Of a DNA stretch of 43,228 nucleotides, positions 35,119-43,228 are shown one piece after another. This DNA is from Candidatus Methanoperedens sp. (lineage in GTDB: Archaea; Halobacteriota; Methanosarcinia; Methanosarcinales; Methanoperedenaceae), in contig JAUSDC010000031.1 of NCBI GenBank assembly GCA_030650845.1, forward strand, positions 1 through 43,228, in the 5' to 3' direction. A program made the position numbers and the translations under genes. Numbering within the stretch: the first letter of the stretch is position 1; each line of letters begins with the position of its first letter. The notes beneath the pieces were generated by a model. The model saw only the letters and a list, made by a program, of their open reading frames with translations, was not told where the DNA came from and ran no database searches.

Positions 35119-35559
35119 ATGAGTCTTCCGTGGCTAATAGTAAAGAAAGGAATAACGAAAAATGAATACCAACAGATAATTTGGAACTATACAAAATGGA
35201 TCAACAATAAAGTAATAATCTTACATAATAAAACCGATAATGAAATAGGATATAGGATTAGTTTAGAACATAAAGATTTTGAGCCTCATGAAATATCTGG
35301 AACATTAGGAAAAAATTTTAGAGTGATATTCAAAGAAAACATGGTGCCAGACTATGAATTTAGAGAGTATGATCCATTTCCAAATCGAATAAAATTAGAA
35401 GTTAAGAGTGCAAAACCAGGTTCACATGCAAATTATGAGATATGTTGTTCTGGAACTATAGCTCCTTGGACATTGGCAGGCATTTCTGTACTATTTGCAA
35501 TCATTTCTTTAATATTGGCAACATTGTCCATTATTATCAATTTAAAGAGAGGTGCATAA
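35119..35559 (+). CDS. unknown protein with C-terminal membrane helix
   Basis: A 146-residue protein from ATG 35119, which has gaggag 10 bp upstream. Begins MSLPWLIVKKGITKNEYQQI, continues as a beta-rich domain, and ends with one transmembrane helix (LAGISVLFAIISLILATLSI) and a short basic tail. More AT-rich than its neighbours. Not recognised. Lies just before the transposase. Confidence 0.5.
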   Translation: MSLPWLIVKKGITKNEYQQIIWNYTKWINNKVIILHNKTDNEIGYRISLEHKDFEPHEISGTLGKNFRVIFKENMVPDYEFREYDPFPNRIKLEVKSAKPGSHANYEICCSGTIAPWTLAGISVLFAIISLILATLSIIINLKRGA

Positions 35560-35730
35560 AATAAATATTATATGCTGAGCATTCACCCCACATTTATTGG
35601 CGCAGGGAAGAGCGCCGATCATTCTGATTTCTTAATTTTTTTAACGTATAGGAAAGTATAAACACATACCCCTATCTTGCGCCAGAATTCTCCGCCGAAA
35701 AGTTGATATTCTTGGCTTTCATTCTTTTGT

Positions 35731-37131
35731 GTGTGCATCAAAACAAAAGCCAAGAAATCAGTAACAATTACAATAACCATTGCAATTATACTTTTCTCTT
35801 GCAATGCTTGGGGTGACTACAAAGTCCGTTACAAAGACTCAATACGCTCAGTTGAAATCGAAAATGTCGAAAGACTGGAAAAATGCAAAACCTCTAAGAA
35901 CGGCTATAAAACGTATCAGTGTCCTAAATGTGGGACTAAAAAATATGTTCCTTTCACATGCAAATGCCGATTATGTACCTCTTGCGGAACAAAGGCAGCT
36001 AACGAATGGGCTGATAGAATCCACCATATTCTTCTTACAGTCCCTCACAGGCATGTGGTTTTTACCGTTTCAGATAAGATGAGGGAATTATTAAAGAATC
36101 CAAAGTATCAGAAGGTTCTTTTTGCAGCCTCAAAAATCACGATGGAAGAGATGGTAGCCTCATCAAATAAGAAAAGCAAAAGGAAAACCAAACTTAAGAT
36201 TGGGATGATCCAGGTATTGCAAACCTTTGGGGCTGACATGAAATACAATCCTCATGTCCATTGTATTGTCACTGAAGGTGGTTTTGACAGGCAATGGAAT
36301 TGGATACATACCTATTACCTGCCATATAAATTTTTTAGGAAAAAATGGCAGTATCATCTATTGACAATGCTAAAGAAAGAAATGCCAAAATGTAGGGAGA
36401 CCAATGTTTTTATTGACCTGCTTTTCAAGAACAATCCAGAAGGATTCGTGATAAATGCAGAACATCGATTCGAAAAAGGAGAAGGTTGGAATATGGCCAG
36501 ATATATTGGCAGATATGTCAAGCATCCACCCATTGCTGAATCAAGGATCATTGCTTTCGATGGAAAGCAGGTAAGTTTCTGTTACAAAGATTCAGAAACA
36601 AAACAGATAAAAACGGTAACTATGGAGAAATTTGAGTTCATTCACTTACTCCTCAGCCATATACCGGAAAAAAATTTTAAAATTGTAAGATATGTCGGTA
36701 TCTATTCAAGGAGAGGATACAAGCACAGACAAACTGAATTCCATGAAGGGGAGATTATATTCATTAAAAGAAGCTGGAGGGAAGAGATTAAGAAGACTTT
36801 CAAATATGACCCTCTAATATGCCCATATTGCGATGCAGAAATGGAATTCATAGGTACATGTTATGAAGGGACTGATAGTTATCCCACTGAAGAACCACAG
36901 CCAGTTGAACCACCATCTGATTATCAATATAGTCAGCAAGATAGAATACGTTTTATCCTATCAGTGATAAAGAATAATCAGAATGGAAGAGGAGCAAGTA
37001 TTGAGAAGGTAATATCTGAAGCCGTTAAAATCGGTATGAATCAAGAACATGCCATCTCATATATTGAACATCTTAAACAAAATGGATATGCATATGAACC
37101 TATTAATGGGGAGATAAGATGTGTATATTGA
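35731..37131 (+). mobile_element. IS91-like HUH transposase with C-terminal winged helix
   Basis: A frame of 466 codons. Zinc ribbon C64/C67, C77/C79, C82/C85; HUH motif H175-V-H177 (NPHVHCIVTEGG); catalytic tyrosine pair Y258/Y262 (ARYIGRYVKHPP), the IS91/ISCR rolling-circle type; a CPYC pair at 364; then residues 402-466 form a winged helix beginning SQQDRIRFIL. The first about 25 residues (TITITIAIILFSCNAWGDYK) are unlike the family, so the true start may be later or the 5' end rearranged. IS91-type elements have no inverted ends, and no boundaries were fixed. Confidence 0.8.
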
Positions 37132-37150
37132 TTGGTTGGACTGTTAAACG

Positions 37151-37294
37151 TTAAATTGCCCCGATAGGGGCTTTCTTGATGTCGATTTCTATCATGTTCC
37201 CTTCTTTGAGACCTTCGCCCTTCCAGATCTCAATGGGTATGGTCATCAGGTGCCGGTGGAATTTGTCCTGCGGAATAATGACTGTGCTTTTCAT
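37151..37294 (-). CDS. AbrB/SpoVT-like DNA-binding protein
   Basis: A 47-residue swapped-hairpin protein from ATG 37294: MKSTVIIPQDKFHRHLMTIP, then a KGEGLKEGNMIEIDI strand. The pattern matches AbrB-type proteins, which act as antitoxins or transition-state regulators. It follows the ParB-like gene on the same strand (12-bp gap), so it may be its operon partner. Confidence 0.6.
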   Translation of the reverse strand: MKSTVIIPQDKFHRHLMTIPIEIWKGEGLKEGNMIEIDIKKAPIGAI

Positions 37295-37305
37295 GCATAT
37301 TTCCT

Positions 37306-38802
37306 CTATACCATTACCCCTTCGTATTGCGCGGGACTGTACCACTTTCCCTCATCGTCATAACCAAAGCCACACCCACACGGACAGATGGTTAAGGAAT
37401 CTTTTAGCGGTCTGGGACGCCAGCAGTTCCCACCTCCGCAGCTCATAGCGAAGTCGCTGTATTGGATATTGGTAGAATGACATGCTGGACATGATTCCCG
37501 GTCACTATGTTTAATTTTGAATGGTGTTATACAGTCTTCGCAGAAAAATATCACATCTGGGTCGGCAGTTTTCGGATTGCGATTGGGATCGTTTCGTTCT
37601 TCCTCTTCAATTCGTTTCCAGTTCGCCTCCTGCTCCTCTTCCAATTTCTTCATCCGATCAGCGTTCTCTGCCAATTCTTTTTCAGTTTGTACATTATTAT
37701 CTATTATGGGCTTCTTTTCATTATCGGGCAGGGCAAGCCAAGTGGGATTGGACAACAACTTCCCTGTCCCCTCAGCAGATAGCCCGGAGGTTTCAAGATA
37801 TGTTCTGATTTCTGGTGATAAAGGCGGCTGATGAGCGGGTTGCGCCGGTTCGGAAGCCTCTATTTGCGGCGGTGCGGAAACTTCCGCAGATTGTAACGAT
37901 GTTGATGATGCTTCAGGCGCAGATGTAGCAGGTTTCTCCTGCACTCCCTCCGTGGGTTTAAGAAAATTCTTGAGAGCGCGGTTGATCAACTGCTGGTAGT
38001 CCACTTGCTTCTGAACGCATACCTCATTGAGCGCGTTCTGGGCATCTGCGTCCAGGTCAACCGTGTACCTCCTGGTAAGCGGTTCACCTCTCGTTACTTT
38101 ACGGATATCGTCAGCAGACATGTCAGGATGCGCCTTCGCCTGATCTATGACCTCATTGGCTGTATCCTCGTTCATCCCCACAACATGCTCGGCAACCTCG
38201 TACAGCCTATCAGGTTCACACCCATTGAGTTTGGTGGCGATGTTTGCGGCTACGTGGACAGAAAGGACCTTCTTCCCATCCGCCCCGCGGGGCTTCATTA
38301 GCTCTATCACTTTGGGCGGCAGTTCTCCCACATCCAGATACCGCTGAATGGTAGTTCTTTTCATTCCTGTCATGGAAGATATTTCCCTTATGATATCCTC
38401 CCGGCTCTTTCCATTTCCATTGAGCATGGAGTGCATCCTGCCCATCTGAACCACATACCTCCATGCAGGTGTGCTTTTGCTGTACTTGTTCTCGGCTATT
38501 GATCTCCCCATCGCCGTAACGTCATCCATTTTTTTGATGAAGCAAGGAACTTCGGTATAACTGGCTTCTATGGCAGCGTAATACCTCTGGCTCCCGCACA
38601 CTATGGCGTATTTCTTCCCGGTGCTTGGATCTGCCCGTCTTACAGTCAGCGGATTGATGAACCCGTTGTTCTTCAGGTCTTGTATGAATTCTTCATCGCG
38701 GGTCCATTCACCGCCCCTGAGGTTGTAGGCATCAACTCCAAGGTCATCAACATCAATCCAAACGATCTGTTCCTCTTTCATGTCTATTGTATCTTCTTCC
38801 AT
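37306..38802 (-). CDS. ParB-like partition protein with C-terminal zinc clusters
   Basis: About 498 residues from ATG 38802. N-terminal ParB/sulfiredoxin-fold domain (INPLTVRRADP; CGSQRYYAAIEASY is the ParB-box arginine region), then the helix-turn-helix (KRTTIQRYLDVGELPPKV), a linker rich in Pro/Ser/Glu with a coiled coil, and a C-terminal zinc-ribbon region (CEDC, CPAC, CPCGCG). ParB proteins bind parS sites and, with a ParA ATPase, segregate plasmids; no parA is seen nearby. Start could also be ATG 38781. Confidence 0.75.
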   Translation of the reverse strand: MEEDTIDMKEEQIVWIDVDDLGVDAYNLRGGEWTRDEEFIQDLKNNGFINPLTVRRADPSTGKKYAIVCGSQRYYAAIEASYTEVPCFIKKMDDVTAMGRSIAENKYSKSTPAWRYVVQMGRMHSMLNGNGKSREDIIREISSMTGMKRTTIQRYLDVGELPPKVIELMKPRGADGKKVLSVHVAANIATKLNGCEPDRLYEVAEHVVGMNEDTANEVIDQAKAHPDMSADDIRKVTRGEPLTRRYTVDLDADAQNALNEVCVQKQVDYQQLINRALKNFLKPTEGVQEKPATSAPEASSTSLQSAEVSAPPQIEASEPAQPAHQPPLSPEIRTYLETSGLSAEGTGKLLSNPTWLALPDNEKKPIIDNNVQTEKELAENADRMKKLEEEQEANWKRIEEEERNDPNRNPKTADPDVIFFCEDCITPFKIKHSDRESCPACHSTNIQYSDFAMSCGGGNCWRPRPLKDSLTICPCGCGFGYDDEGKWYSPAQYEGVMV

Positions 38803-39148
38803 GTGTATCATATACAGCACAGGATTACACATATTTAACGTTATTTTAACGGAAAAAATCTTAAATAATTGTAAAGCATATCTTTATTCGAGGTAGCCGC
38901 ATAAGTCCCATACATGCGGCTGCCTGCCCGAATCCTTCTTTATAAAATTCTCAAAATCTAACGACATAAACATGGGGTGTTTATGTCGTTTTGGCAGGTT
39001 TTCCCCTTATTTAGTACCTGTTATTATGTCGGAATGACTTAATTTGCCTCTAAGTTATGTCATATTTGCTGATTGTTCTTTCAAGAGGCGCATCCATTAA
39101 AACAAGGATTAATCTTAACTCAAGAGTTAATCAAACTCATCATATAAG
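38803..39148. other. ParB upstream gap with dyads and TTATGTCR motifs
   Basis: Two hairpins: gtagccgcat 38895-38904 with atgcggctgc 38916-38925, and a perfect 12-bp dyad acgacataaaca 38961-38972 / tgtttatgtcgt 38978-38989. The word TTATGTC recurs in the dyad, at about 39024 (ttatgtcgga) and at about 39054 (ttatgtcata). A 7-bp palindrome ttaactcaagagttaa spans 39115-39130. Candidate parS or ParB/HTH operator region; no gene was found. Confidence 0.5.
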
Positions 39149-39439
39149 TCAATCCATTATCGCCTTTTCTAATCGCTCGGCTAATCTAACAAATTCAACA
39201 ATATCTTTAATCAGTCCCTCGCCCTTCTTAGTTAATCTGTACTTGATTCTGTTTTCCTCGTTTACTCGAACTACAGCAGGCTCAATTAAGTTATAACGGG
39301 TCAATTCTTTTATCCGTCTATTTAATGTACTTGGATTGATTTTAATATCCCTCAAAATTTCATTAAAGGATTTTGGTTGATGCTGGAGGGTTAAAACCAC
39401 TTCGCAAAAATAGCTAGTTCCCAATATTTTCATCAGCAT
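39149..39439 (-). CDS. HxlR/MarR-like winged-helix regulator
   Basis: About 96 residues from ATG 39439 (MLMKILGTSYF). Winged-helix pattern: KSFNEILRDIKINPSTLNRRIKELTRYNLIEP, then the wing EENRIKYRLTKKGEGL. The frame is open to 39502 but that overlaps the promoter of the divergent cytochrome, whose TATA-like ctttatatc (39452-39460) is nearly symmetric and can serve both genes. Very likely regulates the cytochrome. Confidence 0.65.
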   Translation of the reverse strand: MLMKILGTSYFCEVVLTLQHQPKSFNEILRDIKINPSTLNRRIKELTRYNLIEPAVVRVNEENRIKYRLTKKGEGLIKDIVEFVRLAERLEKAIMD

Positions 39440-39529
39440 AGCAACATAGAAAGCTTTATATCTTTTTGAATGTTTGATATCATAACGATAGTTAAGTTTC
39501 ATAATGATAGTAATAAAGAGGAGATAAAA

Positions 39530-40903
39530 ATGATAAAATTTGTTGGTTTGATTCTGATTGTAGTTCTGGTGTTCCCGTTAACCGGAGCAGCAGGATTTGA
39601 CGCCGCTAACATGAATCCACAGAGCCAGGTTCACAATATACATATCGGACAGGGTACTGTCGGTCTGGGTTGCGATACGTGCCACGGATTCCCGCCAAAT
39701 GTTATACAGGTACAGAACGGAAGCGGACCCGGGAACTTTATTGTTTGCGAGAAATGCCATGCTCCGCCACCTGAGTCGATGAAACCCAGTAATGGCAACC
39801 TTATAGTAATACATTTGTCAAGAAATACCTATTGCACGAACTGCCACGGTGCGGACTTCGTTACAATTCACTCCTCTGTAAAAGTGGATATAAACACCAC
39901 AACTGGAACAGTCGGGACTTCAAAATGTGAATCATGCCACAGAAATCCTCAGCAGTTTACATCACACGTTAACGGGGGAAAGTACTGTCTGGACTGCCAC
40001 GGCAACATGACCACCCCATTAATCATAGCAATATCTCCTACCAGCACTCCATTGGCTATACCAGTATCTACATACGTAACATCTGCAGCCAGAGTCAAGA
40101 TACTTATAGTTTCCCAGCGGGGTTTCGTGTCGGCTACTCAGACGATCAACACAGGCGACGAGGTTATATGGAGAAATGATGGGAAAGTTGCCGTTACTCT
40201 TGCCAGCAGCAATGGACTTTTCGATAACCAGATACTGGAGTTTGATAAAGAATATCGTTATACTTTCAACAAACCTGGGACTTATAGTTTTTACATGGAT
40301 GAAAATAAAAATTTAAAGGGGACTGTTATCGTAAGTGGGGCTGAGAGTAGCAGTGCATCACCAGTTAGTACTCAAGTTTCAACCTATGCAGCACCGACAG
40401 TTAAACAAAGAGCGCAGCTTCAAGTCACCTATGAGGTTGGTGCAGGGAGAACGAGGGAGGAACTCACGATATCGGTTCATCTCAAAAATATAGGAAATGC
40501 CACGGCGAGCAAAGTAAACCTGACGATAGAAAATCCCCCAGATCTTCAGGCAGCAGTCCTTTCAGGAAGCGAGCAGGTTGGGAACATAATCACATGGAAT
40601 GGAGAGATAGAACCTAGAAAAGAGCACATAGCCCAATACGCGGTTAAAATCGTTGCAGGGAGGGATATAGAAGTCCCGCTGAAAGTGACCTATGTAAAGA
40701 TAAGCCAGGAGGAAAAGGCAAGAGAACTGGGCATCAGTTCAGTATCTTCGGCTGAGGTAAACACTGCATTCGCTCCAGAGGAAATAGAACTGATAACCCT
40801 GGTGATGAAAATTGCACTTTCAGCAGTACCCGGGTTCGAGGGAATAATGGCTATAATTTTGGTGCTGTCAGCAGGTAGTATCTTGAGAAAAAGAGGTAGA
40901 TAA
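39530..40903 (+). CDS. surface-anchored pentaheme cytochrome with cupredoxin-like domain
   Basis: A 457-residue exported protein. Signal peptide 1-20; five CxxCH heme sites at 48, 73, 102, 133 and 153; a cupredoxin-like beta domain at about 187-270 (GDEVIWRNDG ... GTYSFYMDENKNLKGTVIV) lacking the Cys/His/Met copper ligands; a CARDB/DUF11-like domain at about 294-390; and a C-terminal PGF followed by one hydrophobic helix and RKRGR, the PGF-CTERM pattern processed by archaeosortase. Suggests a lipid- or S-layer-linked electron carrier at the cell surface. gaggag precedes ATG 39530 by 5 bp. Confidence 0.82.
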   Translation: MIKFVGLILIVVLVFPLTGAAGFDAANMNPQSQVHNIHIGQGTVGLGCDTCHGFPPNVIQVQNGSGPGNFIVCEKCHAPPPESMKPSNGNLIVIHLSRNTYCTNCHGADFVTIHSSVKVDINTTTGTVGTSKCESCHRNPQQFTSHVNGGKYCLDCHGNMTTPLIIAISPTSTPLAIPVSTYVTSAARVKILIVSQRGFVSATQTINTGDEVIWRNDGKVAVTLASSNGLFDNQILEFDKEYRYTFNKPGTYSFYMDENKNLKGTVIVSGAESSSASPVSTQVSTYAAPTVKQRAQLQVTYEVGAGRTREELTISVHLKNIGNATASKVNLTIENPPDLQAAVLSGSEQVGNIITWNGEIEPRKEHIAQYAVKIVAGRDIEVPLKVTYVKISQEEKARELGISSVSSAEVNTAFAPEEIELITLVMKIALSAVPGFEGIMAIILVLSAGSILRKRGR

Positions 40904-40985
40904 TTACCTCTTTCTTTTCTATTTTAAGATGCAAAAAAGCTATATAGAGATGGAAAACAGTACTTGCATACGCAAATCCACTACA
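40904..40985. terminator. T-rich terminator between cytochrome and csa3
   Basis: The cytochrome stop is followed by cctctttcttttctatttt at about 40906-40924, a pyrimidine-rich run of the kind that ends archaeal transcription. The convergent csa3 gene ends at 40986. Confidence 0.4.
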
Positions 40986-41624
40986 TCAGCTACTCCTCAA
41001 TAAAACATTACCTGTGAATGATACGGTAATCTCTTTTATCTTGCCTTTCTGCGCGATCAGAACAGCATTCATATCTGCAAGTCTTGTTATGAATCGTGAG
41101 ATTGTGCTCTCCGAGAGGTTTGTCCTTTTTGCTATCTCAGTGATCGTTGTGGGCTGATGTTCTGATATATCTGACAATATGCGCTTTGTTTTTTCATCCA
41201 ATAAACTGGTTATTCGTGGAAGCGATATCTCACGAGCCACTCTATCCATATCGCTGAAAGAGACCGTTTTCTTTATTTTATAAGAATTTACAAGGCAGGC
41301 AACCACAAAGGGAACGAGAACCTCGCGCGGACCACCCGAAATGTTGGCTATGATTTCACCCTCCTGAGAACTAATCAGGTTCATCATTTTTATCACACAC
41401 CCTTCAAAATCCTTATGTGGAACACGGAATACCTCGATTTTGATCTCATTGTGTATCTGATTTGTGAATTTCTGAATCTCACTCAGCGTATTTTCAGCCC
41501 TTGGGTCATTCCCTTCTTCAGGTCGTATGAGTACAAAGCGGTCACCTTTCTCTATACCGTATTTGACTATCAGAGAAATGATCTGGGAAATATCGAATCC
41601 GATGGTCGAAATATATGTTTTCAT
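40986..41624 (-). CDS. csa3: CRISPR-associated CARF-HTH regulator
   Basis: A 212-residue Csa3-family regulator. N-terminal CARF domain, a Rossmann-like fold that senses cyclic oligoadenylates, with ISTIGFD at the start and the loop NISGGPREV near residue 94; C-terminal winged helix (TTITEIAKRTNLSESTISRFITRLADM). Divergent from cas6, sharing a 138-bp promoter region with palindromes. Csa3 proteins activate cas genes and spacer acquisition in archaea. Confidence 0.85.
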   Translation of the reverse strand: MKTYISTIGFDISQIISLIVKYGIEKGDRFVLIRPEEGNDPRAENTLSEIQKFTNQIHNEIKIEVFRVPHKDFEGCVIKMMNLISSQEGEIIANISGGPREVLVPFVVACLVNSYKIKKTVSFSDMDRVAREISLPRITSLLDEKTKRILSDISEHQPTTITEIAKRTNLSESTISRFITRLADMNAVLIAQKGKIKEITVSFTGNVLLRSS

Positions 41625-41634
41625 TGGATTGAAT

Positions 41635-41679
41635 TATGCATTTATTGCATATTAAGTTTTATGTTGCAAATTTTTGCAA
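41635..41679. promoter_or_regulatory. palindromic operators in csa3/cas6 intergenic region
   Basis: Two dyads: TATGCA-tttat-TGCATA (41635-41651) and TTGCAAA-tt-TTTGCAA (41664-41679), sharing a TTGCA-type half-site, with a third loose half-site at about 41692. They lie 11-55 bp upstream of csa3 and about 85-130 bp upstream of cas6. The position fits binding by Csa3 itself. Confidence 0.45.
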
Positions 41680-41761
41680 ATAAATATCAGATATGCAAAA
41701 TTATGAAACTATTTCAATATTTCGGAAACTTTAAATATAAGGCATCTCATAGGTGACCAGC

Positions 41762-42616
41762 ATGGTGCAGCAGATCAGGATCACCACAAGACCTCTATCA
41801 GAATTCGATATCCCGTCAAGCGAAGGATACAGACTGTACTCATCCCTCCTTTCGTGCATGAAAGAGGCAGATGATGAAGCAAGCAGTCTTGTGCATGATT
41901 CATCCAGGAGTTCTATCCATTTAAGCGGGCTGAAGGGCAAGTTTTTCAGAAGCGACCGCCCCAACTTCAAGAGGGTGGCGCCGGGTGAGAGGTACATGTT
42001 CCATATAGGTGTGACAGACCCGGCTGAGACAAAGATATTCCAAGCAATGGTTAAGCCCCTCATCTTTGACCGGCGTAACCTTGACCTTGAAGGCGGGGAA
42101 CTCGTGATCGAAGATTTTTCAAGCACAACAAAGACCTTTGAAGAGATATTAGAATCCGTATCCAGATATATGCGCCCGAAGCTCATTTTTGATTTCCGAA
42201 GCCCCACATGCATCCAGTACAGGAACAGTGAAGTTACAGAAATGTTCCCTCACAGGCTTGCTGTTTTCAGGTCTCTCCAGTCAAAATGGAACAGCGTATG
42301 CCCTGAGGAAATAAAGCTTACACTTTTAGATGATGATATTGAGAGGTATCTCGTAGAAAAACCGGATGCGCAGTCCTATAGAACTCATTCCGTGATGGTG
42401 AATACCGTATTTGACAAGAACAAAGGTCATGCGCGCCCCATTTTTAAACAGGGCTTCACAGGAAGCTGCACATACTGGTTCACTAAGGATGCTCCTGTAT
42501 CTGTTAAGAATGCGGCGCTCATCCTGGCGCAGTTCGCGGAATTTAGCGGGTTGGGGAGCGGAGTGAGCCGGGGGTGCGGGTGGGTGGAAGTGAGGGTGGA
42601 GGAGGCGGAGAGATGA
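41762..42616 (+). CDS. cas6: CRISPR pre-crRNA endoribonuclease
   Basis: A 284-residue Cas6, the RAMP-fold ribonuclease that cuts pre-crRNA. It starts MVQQIRITTRPLSEFDIPSS and ends with the glycine-rich RNA-binding loop GLGSGVSRGCGWVEV. The catalytic histidine could be among the N-terminal region residues, not identified by eye. TATA-like ctttaaatata at about 41730 places the transcript start just before ATG 41762. GTG 41753 is an alternative. Followed by a 4-bp overlap (ATGA) to the next cas gene. Confidence 0.85.
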   Translation: MVQQIRITTRPLSEFDIPSSEGYRLYSSLLSCMKEADDEASSLVHDSSRSSIHLSGLKGKFFRSDRPNFKRVAPGERYMFHIGVTDPAETKIFQAMVKPLIFDRRNLDLEGGELVIEDFSSTTKTFEEILESVSRYMRPKLIFDFRSPTCIQYRNSEVTEMFPHRLAVFRSLQSKWNSVCPEEIKLTLLDDDIERYLVEKPDAQSYRTHSVMVNTVFDKNKGHARPIFKQGFTGSCTYWFTKDAPVSVKNAALILAQFAEFSGLGSGVSRGCGWVEVRVEEAER

Positions 42617-43228
42617 ACAAAATATTAGAAGATACATTGGATAATTTATCAGAAGAGAAGATGGAAGATATAATTAGTGAAAAAGATGATGCATATGCAA
42701 CTATTAAAAAATATCTCATAGATTATGTCTCAATCGTAGTTGGACCGCTTTTTAAAAACTCTGCTCAATTTGACGCAAAGTATCAGCGGGCACTGAGTTT
42801 TCCAGCACACACTATTTCAGCAGTTTTTACAGGTTCTATTCTTTACATGCATGACCGTTATTCGACCGGACAGGCACTTCCAAAACCTCATGAAATTAAA
42901 TTACTATGTACGGCGCTGACGCTCCATGATGTAAATAAATATTATAATGAAACCAGAAATGCAGATTTTTCAGGAAATTACAGTGCATTAATTCAGGATT
43001 ATTTTATAACAGACCCTTTTAATCTCAAAACTTATTTTCCTGAATGGAAGGATGAACTTGAAGAGATAACATTTCTTGTCCAGCATGCTCAGGAATCAGA
43101 CGATGCGCAGCACGAAACAAGATTTTCAAGACCTAAATATGCCAAACTTATGCCTTATATAAAAATAGGAGATAAAGTTTCAAGTTTAAGCAAATCAGAT
43201 TATCCTTTACAGGAAATTCATAAAAAAT
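42613..43228 (+). CDS. cas10d: Cas10d/Csc3-like HD protein, partial
   Basis: The first 205 residues of a gene cut by the window end. It overlaps cas6 by 4 bp. The helical N-terminus contains FPAHTISAVFTG and the metal-binding HD motif in LTLHDVNKYY, and a further QHAQESDD histidine, an HD-nuclease arrangement seen in Cas10d (Csc3), the signature of type I-D systems. With cas6 first and csa3 divergent, a type I-D-like operon is the best fit, but csc1/csc2 lie beyond the window, so the subtype is not proven. Confidence 0.6.
   Translation, partial: MNKILEDTLDNLSEEKMEDIISEKDDAYATIKKYLIDYVSIVVGPLFKNSAQFDAKYQRALSFPAHTISAVFTGSILYMHDRYSTGQALPKPHEIKLLCTALTLHDVNKYYNETRNADFSGNYSALIQDYFITDPFNLKTYFPEWKDELEEITFLVQHAQESDDAQHETRFSRPKYAKLMPYIKIGDKVSSLSKSDYPLQEIHKK

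Noticed and set aside
37161-37180. Rho-independent terminator or IS end at gccccgataggggc
   Set aside because: The hairpin falls inside the coding end of the AbrB-like gene, and its codons explain the sequence.

Overview
The window looks like a chromosomal segment of a methane-metabolising archaeon of the Methanosarcinales, most like the anaerobic methanotrophs (Ca. Methanoperedens-type). This is inference from gene content, not a database match. Archaeal markers are PurP, ribosomal protein L10e, aIF2-beta with a C-terminal TRAM domain, archaeoflavoprotein AfpA, DUF99, TATA-box promoters and archaeal tRNAs. MfnD (methanofuran biosynthesis) points to C1 metabolism. The GatCAB set, the pentaheme cytochrome with a PGF-CTERM-like anchor and the type I-D-like cas genes fit the same group.

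Positions 1-27.6 kb are ordinary core chromosome: a GAF-PAS-HTH regulator, an Old Yellow Enzyme-like oxidoreductase, purC, pdxT, ftsZ, sucCD, argG, L10e/aIF2-beta, purP, a TrkA-type K+ channel, a DsrE/DsrE/DsrE/TusA sulfur-relay operon, DUF99, an iron-sulfur flavoprotein next to AfpA, a pilin-like surface protein, mfnD, two flippase-like UPF0104 proteins and gatCAB. Four tRNA genes (Ile-GAU, Cys-GCA, Ser-UGA, Thr-CGU) lie on the minus strand. Two structured 5' leaders stand out: a hairpin in front of sucC, and a translated leader with a cloverleaf-like fold in front of argG. A decayed toxin-antitoxin locus sits at 16.4-16.7 kb.

Positions 27.6-39.1 kb are an accessory block starting at tRNA-Thr. 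It holds a tyrosine integrase with a zinc ribbon, two ribbon-helix-helix-like proteins, an element-type MCM helicase, an iteron-like repeat array with two 10-bp inverted repeats just downstream of MCM, a second degenerate repeat cluster, an HTH protein, several unknown small genes, an IS91-like HUH transposase, an AbrB-like gene and a ParB-like protein with C-terminal zinc clusters. Together these read as an integrated plasmid or virus-like replicon. The transposase ends in a winged-helix domain that resembles the C-terminus of the MCM a few kb away.

Positions 39.1-43.2 kb hold a winged-helix regulator divergent from a surface-anchored pentaheme cytochrome, then a CRISPR-Cas locus: csa3 (CARF-HTH regulator) divergent from cas6 and the start of a cas10d/csc3-like gene cut by the window end. 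Palindromes in the csa3/cas6 intergenic region are candidate regulator sites. No CRISPR array is visible in the window.
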